Source of the DNA: Lachnoclostridium sp.
Lineage (GTDB): Bacteria; Bacteroidota; Bacteroidia; Bacteroidales; Muribaculaceae
Length of the DNA: 32,545 bases
Assembly: GCA_023667185.1 (NCBI GenBank)
Contig: JAMPAP010000014.1
Location: forward strand, 1 to 32,545
Reading direction: 5' to 3'
In this document: one piece after another, positions 1-8,545 of the stretch
Layout: each line of letters opens with the position of its first letter
How positions within the stretch are numbered: position 1 is the first letter of the stretch
Notes under the pieces: model-generated
What the model saw: only the letters and a program-made list of their open reading frames with translations
Databases searched by the model: none
Told to the model about the DNA's origin: nothing
Made by a program: the position numbers and the translations under genes

Positions 1-10
1 CAATTTGCTA

Positions 11-41
11 CAAAGGTACAAAAAATTATCAAACTGACAAA
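11..41 (-). promoter_or_regulatory. Bacteroidetes-type promoter reading out of the left edge
   Basis: On the minus strand a TTTG (38-41) is followed after 19 bp by TACCTTTG (11-18), an exact match to the Bacteroides -33/-7 pattern. It points toward a gene outside the window, so its target cannot be named. Confidence 0.7.
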
Positions 42-191
42 CAATTTGATAAAAAATTTTTTCAGGCAGTTACGACTCTAAACTGACAAACTCCCGATAG
101 GTTATAAATGTGAATTTATGTATATATTATAGGGTGATATGTAGCTAAATATTAAATATAGTTAAATGCAATATGTTTTTCAACATAAAAA

Positions 192-222
192 TTTGCAAAC
201 TGACGAAAAGGCCGTACCTTTG
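192..222 (+). promoter_or_regulatory. Bacteroidetes-type promoter for a short terminated transcript
   Basis: TTTG (192-195), a 19-bp spacer and TACCTTTG (215-222) give a full -33/-7 match on the plus strand. Transcription should begin near 228, just ahead of a six-codon ORF and an intrinsic terminator. Confidence 0.7.
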
Positions 223-234
223 TTTCAGTTTTTC

Positions 235-255
235 ATGGTATTAGATTTAAGGTAA
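235..255 (+). CDS. Possible six-residue leader peptide MVLDLR
   Basis: ATG GTA TTA GAT TTA AGG TAA is an open frame lying wholly between the inferred start site (~228) and the terminator hairpin, which begins 5 nt after its stop codon. This geometry resembles peptide-controlled attenuators. Whether it is translated is unknown, and a chance ORF this short is easy to find. No ribosome-binding site is visible, but most Bacteroidetes genes also lack one. Confidence 0.3.
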   Translation: MVLDLR

Positions 256-259
256 GAAG

Positions 260-290
260 ATTATTCGTCGTGATGACGAATAATTTTTTT
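260..290 (+). terminator. Intrinsic terminator of the short transcript
   Basis: A 10-bp perfect stem (260-269 with 275-284) with a 5-nt loop is followed by a T tract to 290. It closes the predicted transcript that starts near 228. Confidence 0.75.
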
Positions 291-334
291 GCGTTCTCCC
301 GATATTCACATTTTAGATAAAAATTAGAGCCATC

Positions 335-356
335 GGGGCGTGATATATCACGCTCC
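335..356. repeat. Extragenic palindrome, possible ansA terminator
   Basis: GCGTGATATATCACGC (338-353) is a perfect 16-bp palindrome extended by G-C and G-U pairs to 335-356. It lies downstream of ansA, and on the minus strand it is followed at some distance by a short T run, so it may act as a weak terminator. Its look (CGT...ACG arms, neighbouring CCTA) resembles the palindrome at 32444-32463. Confidence 0.5.
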
Positions 357-428
357 TATGCTGTTAACATTGTATCACGTCCCAACGTCAGACCGTAGGG
401 CGTCATGCCGGGGCGATGGAGGTGGGGG

Positions 429-1454
429 TCAGCAGGAGATTTCGCCGCATACGTTTTGCTCCATGCGGCGGCCTACTTCAGTGGCGTTAAGGCCGAGTCC
501 GAAGAGGTACATGAGTTTTGTTATGGCTGCCTCGGAGGTCATGTCGTGGCCGGAGATGACGCCGGCTGACAGGAGGCGATTGCCTGACACATAGCGCTTT
601 GCATTCACACCGCCATTGACACATTGTGTCACATTAACGATCACAAGGCCTCGCTCTACGGCTTGGCGCAGCTCGTTGATAAACCAGTCGGCTGTCGGGC
701 CATTTCCGGCTCCGAAGGTACGCAGCACTATCCCCTTGATGCCGGGAGTGGAGAGCAGGTGATGAAGCGTGGAGTGAGTCATGCCGGGATTGAGGTCGAT
801 AAACATCACCCCGGAATCCATGACAGTGTTTACTCTCAAGGGGCGGAAATGGGTGTGTCGCAGGAGCTGATCTTCCGAAAAATTTATACCAAGGCCTATG
901 CGTGCAAGTCGCGGATAGTTGTTGCTTTTAAAGGCGTTAAAGTTGTCGGCGCTCATCTTGGTGGAACGGTTGCCGCGCCAGAGGTAGTTTTCAAACAGAA
1001 TAGCCACCTCCTGCACCATGGGAGCTCCCTTGTCGTTAAGGCGTGCTGCAATCTGCAGGGCGGTGATAAGATTTTCCTCACCATCGGTTCGCACCTCACC
1101 TATGGGGAGCTGCGAACCGGTGATAATCACCGGTTTGGACAGATTTTCGAGCATAAACGATAGTGCCGAGGCTGTGTAGGCCATGGTATCAGTACCGTGG
1201 AGCACTACAAACCCGTCATATTTATCATAGTTATCTTCGATAGCCTTGGCAATCTGAGCCCAACCCGACTGATTCATGTCGCTTGAATCAATCGGGTCAA
1301 ACTGAATATTGTCAATGACATAGTCAAGCATCCGTATCTTAGGTACGTTGTCGATAAGGTGTGTGAAATCAAACGGTTGCAAGGCTTTTGTCTCGGGATT
1401 TTCGATCATCCCGATGGTGCCTCCCGTATAGATTATCAAGATACGAGGTTTCAT
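429..1454 (-). CDS. ansA: Type I L-asparaginase (cytoplasmic)
   Basis: This 341-residue enzyme should hydrolyse L-asparagine to aspartate and ammonia. The N-terminal YTGGTIGM motif carries the expected nucleophilic Thr13, and HGTDT at about residues 86-90 gives the second catalytic Thr/Asp pair; both are family hallmarks. There is no signal peptide, which fits the cytoplasmic type I group, and the length is normal. A longer frame begins at a TTG at 1463, but the ATG at 1454 (MKPRILIIYTGG) is the usual start for this family. It is the last gene of the gtrA-metG-ansA operon, beginning 25 nt after metG ends. Nothing looks damaged. The exact substrate preference (Asn versus Gln) cannot be read from sequence. 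Confidence 0.93.
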   Translation of the reverse strand: MKPRILIIYTGGTIGMIENPETKALQPFDFTHLIDNVPKIRMLDYVIDNIQFDPIDSSDMNQSGWAQIAKAIEDNYDKYDGFVVLHGTDTMAYTASALSFMLENLSKPVIITGSQLPIGEVRTDGEENLITALQIAARLNDKGAPMVQEVAILFENYLWRGNRSTKMSADNFNAFKSNNYPRLARIGLGINFSEDQLLRHTHFRPLRVNTVMDSGVMFIDLNPGMTHSTLHHLLSTPGIKGIVLRTFGAGNGPTADWFINELRQAVERGLVIVNVTQCVNGGVNAKRYVSGNRLLSAGVISGHDMTSEAAITKLMYLFGLGLNATEVGRRMEQNVCGEISC

Positions 1455-1479
1455 GACGGTCAATGATGTTACGAGTGTA

Positions 1480-3522
1480 TTATCCGATTTTAGAGCCGGG
1501 AGCTACGGGTGCTGACGGGGCAAGGAGCACAAGAGAACCGTCAGAGTTGACTACTGACAGGATCATGCCCTGCGACTCGATGCCTTTGAGCTTGCGCGGC
1601 GGAAGATTAGCGATGAAGCATACCTGATGACCGACGAGCTCCTCCGGTTTGTAATATTTCGCGATTCCGGACACGATGGTACGCTTTGACATACCGTCAT
1701 CGATAAGGAAGCGGAGCAGCTTATCAGCCTTGGGCACCTTTTCACATTCGAGCACGGTGCCGACACGAAGGTCGCAGAGACCGAAAGTATCGATATCGAC
1801 ATCAGCAGCCTGAGGCTCCGGCGTCCATGAGGCCAACTTGTTAGCCTCGCGTGCATCGTTGAGCTTCTTGATCTGGGCTTCTACGGCTGAGTCCTCGATC
1901 TTCTCAAAGAGCAATGTAGCAGGCCGGATAGCTGCCGGAGGGGTAATGAGAGCCTTGTCGCCCAGCATATTCCAGTCAAACTTGCCGAGACCAACCATCT
2001 TAGCCAGACGCTCGCTCGCAAACGGGAGGAACGGCTCAAAGACGATGGCAAGGTTGGCGCAGAGGTTAAGCGCTGTATAGAGCACCGTAGCGGTGCGCTC
2101 CATATCAGTTTTAGCGAGCTTCCACGGCTCGGTCTCCTGCAGATAGCGGTTGCCTACGCGCGCCATATCCATAGCGCCCTTCAGAGCCTCGCGGAAGCGG
2201 AAATTGTCAAGGCTGTCAGAGACTTGCTTTTTCAGCCGGGCTATTTCCTCCCACACAGCCGTCTCAGCCTCAGTCTCCGGACCGGGTACAGGTACGCTGC
2301 CGTTGAAATACTTATGGGTCAACACGATGGCACGGTTGACAAAGTTACCGAGGATGGCTACAAGTTCGTTATTGTTACGAGCCTGAAAATCAGCCCATGT
2401 GAAATCGTTGTCCTTGGTTTCGGGAGCATTGGCTGTCAGCACATAGCGGAGCACATCCTGCTTTCCGGGAAACTCCTCAAGGTATTCGTGAAGCCAAACG
2501 GCCCAGTTGCGCGAAGTAGAGATTTTGTCACCCTCGAGGTTCAGAAATTCATTGGCCGGAACATTGTCAGGCAGCTGGAAACCATCGCCGTAAGCCATCA
2601 GCATGGCCGGGAACACGATGCAGTGAAACACGATGTTGTCCTTGCCGATGAAGTTGATGATGCGGGTCTCAGGATCTTTCCAGTAAGTCTCCCAGGTGTC
2701 AGGCAGCAACTCCTTGGTATTTGAGATATACCCGATAGGCGCGTCAAACCATACGTAGAGCACCTTACCTTCAGCGCCCTCTACAGGCACGGGTACGCCC
2801 CACGACAGGTCGCGGCTCACGGCACGCGGCTGCAAGCCGCCATCGAGCCATGACTTGCACTGGCCGTAGACATTTGATTTCCATTCCTTATGGCCGTCGA
2901 GAATCCAAGAGCGAAGCTTATCCTCCCACTTATCGAGCGGCAGATACCAGTGGGTCGTAGGCTTCATCTTCACCGGCTCGCCGGTCATGGCCGAGCGCGG
3001 GTTGATAAGCTCGCTGACACTCAGCGTGGAGCCGCACTTCTCACACTGGTCACCGTAAGCATTTTCGTTGCCACACTTCGGGCAGGTGCCTATTACGTAG
3101 CGGTCAGCCAGAAATTCGCCGGTGGCCTCATCGTAAGGCTGATTCTCGGTCATCACCGTAAACTCGCCCTTGTCGTAGAGGTGGCGGAAAAATTCTGATG
3201 CCGTATCGTGGTGAATGTCAGAGGTAGTGCGTGAATAAATATTGAAGCTCACTCCGAGGTCGGCAAGTGAGTCCTTGATAATCTTGTGATAGCGGTCGAC
3301 GACCTGCTGGGGAGTGACCCCCTCCTTGCGGGCACGCAGGGTGATGGGCACACCATGCTCGTCACTGCCACCTATCATTATCACGTCCTCGCCGCGCAGG
3401 CGCAGGTAACGTGCATAGATGTCAGCAGGGACATACACTCCGGCGAGGTGGCCGATATGAACAGGCCCGTTAGCGTAGGGTAACGCTGTGGTTATAAGAG
3501 TTCGCTTGAATTTCTTTTCCAT
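1480..3522 (-). CDS. metG: Methionyl-tRNA synthetase with C-terminal tRNA-binding domain
   Basis: This 680-residue class I enzyme charges tRNA-Met with methionine. HIGH is at residues 22-25, four zinc-ligand cysteines at C147, C150, C160 and C163, and the KMSKS equivalent reads KISTS (333-337), a common variant. The last ~110 residues form the EMAP/Trbp111-like tRNA-binding domain ([19 protein letters not shown]), as in E. coli-type dimeric MetG. The ATG at 3522 is clear. It follows the gtrA-like gene by 18 nt and precedes ansA by 25 nt on the same strand, so all three probably share the promoter at 4006-4036. An initiator tRNA-fMet, one of its substrates, is encoded at 16909-16983. The gene appears intact and typical. 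Confidence 0.97.
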   Translation of the reverse strand: MEKKFKRTLITTALPYANGPVHIGHLAGVYVPADIYARYLRLRGEDVIMIGGSDEHGVPITLRARKEGVTPQQVVDRYHKIIKDSLADLGVSFNIYSRTTSDIHHDTASEFFRHLYDKGEFTVMTENQPYDEATGEFLADRYVIGTCPKCGNENAYGDQCEKCGSTLSVSELINPRSAMTGEPVKMKPTTHWYLPLDKWEDKLRSWILDGHKEWKSNVYGQCKSWLDGGLQPRAVSRDLSWGVPVPVEGAEGKVLYVWFDAPIGYISNTKELLPDTWETYWKDPETRIINFIGKDNIVFHCIVFPAMLMAYGDGFQLPDNVPANEFLNLEGDKISTSRNWAVWLHEYLEEFPGKQDVLRYVLTANAPETKDNDFTWADFQARNNNELVAILGNFVNRAIVLTHKYFNGSVPVPGPETEAETAVWEEIARLKKQVSDSLDNFRFREALKGAMDMARVGNRYLQETEPWKLAKTDMERTATVLYTALNLCANLAIVFEPFLPFASERLAKMVGLGKFDWNMLGDKALITPPAAIRPATLLFEKIEDSAVEAQIKKLNDAREANKLASWTPEPQAADVDIDTFGLCDLRVGTVLECEKVPKADKLLRFLIDDGMSKRTIVSGIAKYYKPEELVGHQVCFIANLPPRKLKGIESQGMILSVVNSDGSLVLLAPSAPVAPGSKIG

Positions 3523-3540
3523 ATATGATTGATGATTTTA

Positions 3541-3981
3541 CTAATTTTTGAAGGTCACGGCGCGATTATAGACGAAGTTGCCAAGCGTATAGACAACCAT
3601 ACCTACGAGTGTAGCCACACCATAACCGCTGATTACCGTAACCCAAAGGTCGATCTCAAGGCCGCCGAGCATGGAGTTGAGAATCCATGTCACCACGAAT
3701 TGCAGGACATAGCATACCAGGAAGCCTATCATGAAGCGCAGAGCCTCACTGCGATAAGCCTTTGAGCCTGACTGAAATACCCAGAGCTTATTCCAAATAA
3801 ACGAGTTGAGCACACCGGCTACATACCCGAGGGCGTTTGAGACCCATATATTGACGTCAAGCAGCGACTTGCACAGGAATATGACCGCAAGCGTCACCAG
3901 CGTATTGAGCACACCGACGACGATATAGCGCATAAACTGACGGAGATCGCGCTTGTTGAGATTTAAAGCCATTGTTGCCAT
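3541..3981 (-). CDS. GtrA-family membrane protein
   Basis: This small integral membrane protein of ~146 residues has four hydrophobic segments, starting with QFMRYIVVGVLNTLVTLAVI, the standard GtrA opening. GtrA proteins are thought to help flip or present polyprenyl-linked sugars during cell-surface polysaccharide modification; the specific sugar here is unknown. The open frame extends up to a TTG at 4008, but that codon lies inside the promoter -7 box (4006-4013), so translation must start lower, at the ATG at 3981 or the one at 3972. The sequence before 3981 is A-rich, as is usual for Bacteroidetes starts. It is the first gene of the operon with metG. No glycosyltransferase partner is adjacent, which is common for orphan GtrA genes. 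Confidence 0.85.
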   Translation of the reverse strand: MATMALNLNKRDLRQFMRYIVVGVLNTLVTLAVIFLCKSLLDVNIWVSNALGYVAGVLNSFIWNKLWVFQSGSKAYRSEALRFMIGFLVCYVLQFVVTWILNSMLGGLEIDLWVTVISGYGVATLVGMVVYTLGNFVYNRAVTFKN

Positions 3982-4005
3982 GTGTTTTGCTTTAAGGTTG
4001 AACCA

Positions 4006-4036
4006 CAAAATTAGTTATTTTCGGCGAAACGGCAAA
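4006..4036 (-). promoter_or_regulatory. Promoter of the gtrA-metG-ansA operon
   Basis: On the minus strand TTTG (4033-4036), a 19-bp spacer and TAATTTTG (4006-4013) match the Bacteroidetes pattern exactly. The predicted start near 3999 rules out the TTG at 4008 as a translation start and leaves a leader of about 17 nt before the ATG at 3981. Confidence 0.75.
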
Positions 4037-4065
4037 ATCCGAGGCTCCAATTTCAATATTTTTAG

Positions 4066-4073
4066 TAACTTTG
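4066..4073 (+). promoter_or_regulatory. -7 box (TAACTTTG) of the YgiQ gene
   Basis: TAACTTTG matches TAnnTTTG, but no TTTG lies 19-20 bp upstream. The box ends 7 bp before the ATG at 4081, so the transcript should have essentially no leader. Confidence 0.5.
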
Positions 4074-4080
4074 TAACCAA

Positions 4081-5913
4081 ATGAGAGACGCCACCAAATA
4101 TCTGCCCACGTCAGTCAAGGAGATGAAAGCTCTTGGCTGGGATCATGTCGACGTAGTGCTCTTCACCGGAGATGCTTACGTGGATCACCCCTCGTTTGGA
4201 GCCGCCGTAGTAGGCCGCACACTTCAGGCCGCGGGTTACAATGTGGCCATCGTGCCGCAGCCCAACTGGCAGGATGACCTCCGTGACTTCAAGAAATTCG
4301 GTGCGCCAAGGCTTTACTTCGGCGTATCGGCAGGTGCCATGGACTCGATGGTCAACCACTACACCGCCGCCCGCCGCAAGCGCAGCGACGACGCTTACAC
4401 CCCCAACGGCCGTCACGGCGCCCGCCCCGACTATCCCACGATAGTTTATACTGACATTCTTCGTTCGCTATTTCCTGATACACCGATAATTGCGGGAGGT
4501 ATCGAGGCATCGATGCGCCGCAACAGCCACTATGACTATTGGCAGGATCGCCTCCGCCCGTCAATACTGATGGACTGCAAGGCCGATATGATCATCTACG
4601 GCATGGGCGAGAGTATCAACGTAGAGATAGCCCGCCGCCTTGCCGCCGGAGAGAAGATTACGGATATCAATGACCTGCCACAGACGGTGGTACGTCGTCC
4701 CGTGGCCGAGATTCCTGCTGAGAAGGATACGCCATCAGCCATAGTGCTCAGCTCCTTTGAGGAGTGCCGGGCTGATAAAAAGCTGCAATCCAAGAACTTC
4801 CGCTTAATCGAAACCGAGAGCAACGCCATGCATGGCCGAGTGATATGGCAGCGCCATGGCGACGTAGCCATAAAGGTCAACCCGATGCTACCGCCGCTGA
4901 GCACAGCGGAAGTCGATGCCTCATTTGACCTTCCCTATACCCGCCTGCCCCACCCCCGCTACGATGGTAAGCGCATCCCAGCCTACGAGATGATACGCCA
5001 CTCCATCACCATGCACCGCGGATGCTTCGGCGGCTGCTCTTTCTGCACCATCTCTGCCCATCAGGGCAAATTCATCTCCTCGCGCTCCGAAAAATCAATA
5101 CTCCGTGAGGCGAAGGCCATAACCCGGATGCCCGATTTCAAGGGGTATATATCTGACCTCGGCGGCCCGTCGGCCAATATGTACGGTCTGCACGGCCACA
5201 ACCTTGAGGCCTGTAGCAAGTGCCGCCGCCCATCGTGCCTCCACCCCGTGCCGTGCCCCAACCTCAACACTGACCACGGCGCCCTGACCCGCATCTACCG
5301 CAAAGTCGACGCCATCCCGGAAGTGAAGAAATCATTCGTCGGCTCGGGCGTGAGATACGATCTGGCCATGCATCCGACAGGCGACAAGGACGTTGACCGC
5401 CGCAACCGCGAATACTGCGAAGAGCTGATTACCAACCATGTATCCGGCCGACTGAAAGTGGCGCCGGAGCACACCTCCGATGCAGTGCTCGAGCTTATGA
5501 GGAAGCCTTCGTTTGAGCTCTACCGACGGTTTGCCTCGCTCTTTACGGCTGTCAACCGTCGCGCCGGGCTTCGGCAGCAGCTCATCCCCTACTTTATCTC
5601 ATCCCACCCCGGATGCCACGAAGCCGATATGGCCGAGCTCGCCGCCATAACCAAAGACCTCGGGCTCCAACTCGAACAAGTTCAGGACTTTACGCCTACA
5701 CCTATGACCCTCTCCACCGAGATCTACTACTCCGGCTTCAACCCCTATACCGGCGAAAAAGTATTCACAGCCACCACCCCCGAGCAGAAACTCGCCCAGC
5801 GCAAATACTTCTTCTGGTATGACCGCACTTACCGAGTCGATATCATCCGCTCACTCCAGCGCATCCATCGCCCTGACATCATCCGCCGCCTTTATCCTGC
5901 CAAAGGAAAATAA
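4081..5913 (+). CDS. YgiQ-family radical SAM protein
   Basis: This 610-residue protein has the radical SAM cluster motif HRGCFGGCSFC, with cysteines at 315, 319 and 322. The N-terminal half has the B12-binding-like and YgiQ-specific segment (DVVLFTGDAYVDHPSFGAAVVGR), and a second Cys-rich stretch (CSKCRRPSCLHPVPCP) follows about 70 residues after the cluster, typical of YgiQ. The family is widespread and conserved, but its reaction is not established, so no substrate is assigned. The ATG at 4081 gives the normal N-terminus. The gene is divergent from gtrA-metG-ansA, with a -7 box only 7 bp before the start codon, suggesting a leaderless mRNA. It is followed after 91 bp by the GH3 gene, which has its own promoter, so functional linkage to the pectin genes is unlikely. 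Confidence 0.9.
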   Translation: MRDATKYLPTSVKEMKALGWDHVDVVLFTGDAYVDHPSFGAAVVGRTLQAAGYNVAIVPQPNWQDDLRDFKKFGAPRLYFGVSAGAMDSMVNHYTAARRKRSDDAYTPNGRHGARPDYPTIVYTDILRSLFPDTPIIAGGIEASMRRNSHYDYWQDRLRPSILMDCKADMIIYGMGESINVEIARRLAAGEKITDINDLPQTVVRRPVAEIPAEKDTPSAIVLSSFEECRADKKLQSKNFRLIETESNAMHGRVIWQRHGDVAIKVNPMLPPLSTAEVDASFDLPYTRLPHPRYDGKRIPAYEMIRHSITMHRGCFGGCSFCTISAHQGKFISSRSEKSILREAKAITRMPDFKGYISDLGGPSANMYGLHGHNLEACSKCRRPSCLHPVPCPNLNTDHGALTRIYRKVDAIPEVKKSFVGSGVRYDLAMHPTGDKDVDRRNREYCEELITNHVSGRLKVAPEHTSDAVLELMRKPSFELYRRFASLFTAVNRRAGLRQQLIPYFISSHPGCHEADMAELAAITKDLGLQLEQVQDFTPTPMTLSTEIYYSGFNPYTGEKVFTATTPEQKLAQRKYFFWYDRTYRVDIIRSLQRIHRPDIIRRLYPAKGK

Positions 5914-5942
5914 TCCATTTTTGTGACAATAATAATCTAAAA

Positions 5943-5974
5943 TTTGGCTTTCAAGAAATTTATTGGTATATTTG
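5943..5974 (+). promoter_or_regulatory. Promoter of the GH3-PL11 transcript
   Basis: TTTG (5943-5946), a 20-bp spacer and TATATTTG (5967-5974) match the Bacteroidetes consensus. The predicted start is near 5981, about 24 nt before the GH3 ATG at 6005. Confidence 0.75.
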
Positions 5975-6004
5975 CACCTCTATATATCTTGCTTTGACTG
6001 AACC

Positions 6005-8545
6005 ATGAAAAAATATATCCTATCGATAGCGTTACTGTGTGCCGCATTGACACCATCGGCTCAGGCTCTCCCTTATCTTGATTCATCACTAAGCCATGAA
6101 GCTCGTGTGGATGACCTTATGGGTCGCCTTACCCTCGATGAGAAAATCTCACTGATGATGGATCAATCGCCGGCAATCGATAGGCTCGGCATCCCGGAAT
6201 ACAACTGGTGGAACGAAGCCCTGCATGGCGTAGGCCGTGCCGGACTGGCAACCGTGCTCCCGCAATCGATAGGAATGGCCGCCACGTTTGACGAAGAGCT
6301 TGTCAAGGAGGCTTTTGACATGGTGAGCGATGAAGCCCGCGCCAAGTATAACGATTTCCGCGCCCAAGGCGACAAGAAGCGCTACCACGGCCTGACCTTC
6401 TGGACTCCCAATGTAAATATCTTCCGCGACCCGCGATGGGGACGCGGCCAGGAAACATACGGCGAAGACCCTTATCTCACTCAGAAGATGGGTGTAGCCG
6501 TGGTGGAAGGCCTTCAGGGCACTGATTCCAATGCAATCAAAACCATCGCCGGAGCAAAGCATTTCGCTGTACACAGCGGCCCGGAGTGGAACCGCCACTC
6601 ATTTGACGCCCGCGACATCGACCCCCGCGACCTGCGCGAGACATATCTTCCGGCTTTCCGCAGCCTCGTGGATGCCGGAGTGGGACAGGTAATGTGCGCC
6701 TACAACCGCTTCGAGGGTGAGCCTTGCTGCTCCAGCAAGAAGCTGCTCCAGCATATCCTGAGAAACGAATGGGGCTACGACAAAATCATCGTCTCTGACT
6801 GCTGGGCCATCCGCGACTTTGTGACCGAGAATGCCCATCATACCCACCCCTCCAATGCCCATGCCGGAGCTGACGCTGTAATCTCAGGCACTGACCTCGA
6901 GTGCGGCCCTATCTATAAAGACCTTGGGAAAGCTGTAGCCCAGGGACTTATCACTGAAGCGCAGATAGATGAAAGCCTCCGTAAACTGCTGCTCGCCCGC
7001 TTTGCCCTCGGCGAGATTTTCCCTGACCTCACCACCCCTTACGACACAATACCTCTGACAGTGGTTGACTCCGAGGCTCACCGCGCCTTAGCACTTGAGA
7101 TGGCCCGCAAGTCAATTACACTACTGAAAAACAATGGTGTACTCCCCCTCAAAGCCGACAATTCACGCATTATGGTCATGGGGCCGAACGCCATTGACTC
7201 CGTGGCGATGTGGGGTAATTACAACGGATTCCCCTCCCACACGGTGACGCTCCTCGAGGGAGTACGCGATGTGATACCCGGCGCCATGTATGCACGCGGA
7301 TGCAACCATGTCGACAAGTCAGACCTCGTATCAGTGTTTAACCTCTTGCAGAATGGTTTTGCCGCCACATATTATAATAATACTGAACTTGAAGGATCGC
7401 CCGTGGCCACTGACCGCTACACCTCGCCCCTGAACATGACCACCGGCGGCGCCACCGTATTTGCCCCCGGAGTGAATCTTGAGGACTTCAGCGGTCGCTT
7501 CGAAGGCACATTCGTCCCTGATGCCGACGGCATCTACGTGCTCGCCATCGCTCCCGGCAAGTATTACCCCGTAGTAAGATTTAACGGCGAGGTGGTTACA
7601 CCCCGCGGTTCGTCGGGCGCTGCCGTGAACTATGAGTTTACCGGCGTCAAAGGCAAGCCCGTGGATATCAGCTTTGACTGGGTTCACAAGAAAAACATAG
7701 CCGAGCTGAAAGTAGACATCATGAAAGAGGTTGACCCTTCGATTGACCTCAAAGACGTGGATGTAGTGATCTTCGCCGGCGGAATTTCGCCCAAGCTTGA
7801 AGGCGAGGAGATGAAGGTCAACTATCCCGGTTTCCGCGGAGGCGACCGCACCTCCATCGAGCTCCCCGAAGTGCAGCGCACCCTTATGCGCAGCCTCAAG
7901 GAGCAGGGCAAGAAGGTGATTCTTGTCAACTTCTCCGGCTCAGCTGTGGCTCTTGAGCCTGAGGATGAGATATGCGATGCCATCATCCAGGCATGGTATC
8001 CAGGTCAGGCCGGTGGACGAGCCGTGGCTGATGTGCTCTTTGGCAGCTACAATCCTGCCGGCCGTCTCCCGGTGACATTCTACCGCAATGACTCGCAGCT
8101 CCCTGACTTCGAAGACTACAACATGCCCGGACATACTTACCGCTACTTCACCGGAAGTCCGCTTTACCCCTTCGGCCACGGGCTCAGCTATACCACATTT
8201 AAATACCCCTCAGCATCGCTTGACCGCACTGCCATCAAAGCAGGCGAGGGCGTTAAGCTGACCCTCGACATCGCCAACACCGGCGATCGCGACGGCGAAG
8301 AAGTGGCTCAGGTATATATAAAGAAAGCCGAGGACACAGCAGGCCCCGTAAAGACGCTCAAGGCTTACCGCCGTGTGCCCGTGAAAGCCGGAGCGACGGA
8401 AAAGGTAACGTTTGACCTCCCGGCCGACGCCTTCGAGACATTTGATGGCGAATCAGGCCTGATGAAGACCACCCCCGGCCACTTCACCATCTCTTACGGC
8501 GGCTCATCAGCCACCACCGGCACTCTGAATCTTATTGTTGAATAA
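6005..8545 (+). CDS. Secreted GH3 beta-glycosidase with PA14 insert (xylosidase/glucosidase type)
   Basis: This 846-residue enzyme should remove beta-linked sugars from the non-reducing ends of plant oligosaccharides in the periplasm or at the cell surface. A signal peptide (MKKYILSIALLCAALTPSAQA) is followed by the GH3 barrel, with NWWNEALHGVGRAG near 68-80, KHFAVHSG near 185-192 and the nucleophile motif VSDCWAI (Asp265). The C-terminal GH3 domain is interrupted by a PA14 domain (about 450-570, ATYYNN...), and a fibronectin-III-like domain closes the protein (about 745-846). The WWNEALHG signature is common in beta-xylosidase-like GH3 members, but specificity cannot be fixed. It has its own promoter, and PL11 lies downstream on the same strand. 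Its TAA stop forms the left end of a 169-bp inverted-repeat element. Confidence 0.93.
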   Translation: MKKYILSIALLCAALTPSAQALPYLDSSLSHEARVDDLMGRLTLDEKISLMMDQSPAIDRLGIPEYNWWNEALHGVGRAGLATVLPQSIGMAATFDEELVKEAFDMVSDEARAKYNDFRAQGDKKRYHGLTFWTPNVNIFRDPRWGRGQETYGEDPYLTQKMGVAVVEGLQGTDSNAIKTIAGAKHFAVHSGPEWNRHSFDARDIDPRDLRETYLPAFRSLVDAGVGQVMCAYNRFEGEPCCSSKKLLQHILRNEWGYDKIIVSDCWAIRDFVTENAHHTHPSNAHAGADAVISGTDLECGPIYKDLGKAVAQGLITEAQIDESLRKLLLARFALGEIFPDLTTPYDTIPLTVVDSEAHRALALEMARKSITLLKNNGVLPLKADNSRIMVMGPNAIDSVAMWGNYNGFPSHTVTLLEGVRDVIPGAMYARGCNHVDKSDLVSVFNLLQNGFAATYYNNTELEGSPVATDRYTSPLNMTTGGATVFAPGVNLEDFSGRFEGTFVPDADGIYVLAIAPGKYYPVVRFNGEVVTPRGSSGAAVNYEFTGVKGKPVDISFDWVHKKNIAELKVDIMKEVDPSIDLKDVDVVIFAGGISPKLEGEEMKVNYPGFRGGDRTSIELPEVQRTLMRSLKEQGKKVILVNFSGSAVALEPEDEICDAIIQAWYPGQAGGRAVADVLFGSYNPAGRLPVTFYRNDSQLPDFEDYNMPGHTYRYFTGSPLYPFGHGLSYTTFKYPSASLDRTAIKAGEGVKLTLDIANTGDRDGEEVAQVYIKKAEDTAGPVKTLKAYRRVPVKAGATEKVTFDLPADAFETFDGESGLMKTTPGHFTISYGGSSATTGTLNLIVE

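Larger units (their letters stand above)
228..290 (+). ncRNA. Predicted ~63-nt transcript ending in an intrinsic terminator
   Basis: Directly visible parts are an upstream promoter (192-222), a short AU-rich leader and a 10-bp perfect hairpin (ATTATTCGTC at 260-269 pairing with 275-284) followed by a run of T to 290. No gene follows on the plus strand; the next gene, ansA, is convergent. The product is therefore either a small RNA or an attenuator-like leader that has lost, or never had, a downstream gene. The 5' end is inferred from promoter spacing. From memory only, the CATGGTATTAGATTTAAGGT stretch looks like one that recurs in Bacteroidetes; this is unverified. Confidence 0.55.

Noticed and set aside
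1-190. Possible replication origin or phage attachment site in the AT-rich left end
   Set aside because: No DnaA boxes, iterons or direct repeats flanking an insertion were seen; promoter motifs explain the visible structure.
624-1163. Plus-strand open frame opposite ansA
   Set aside because: Antisense shadow of ansA without any family features.
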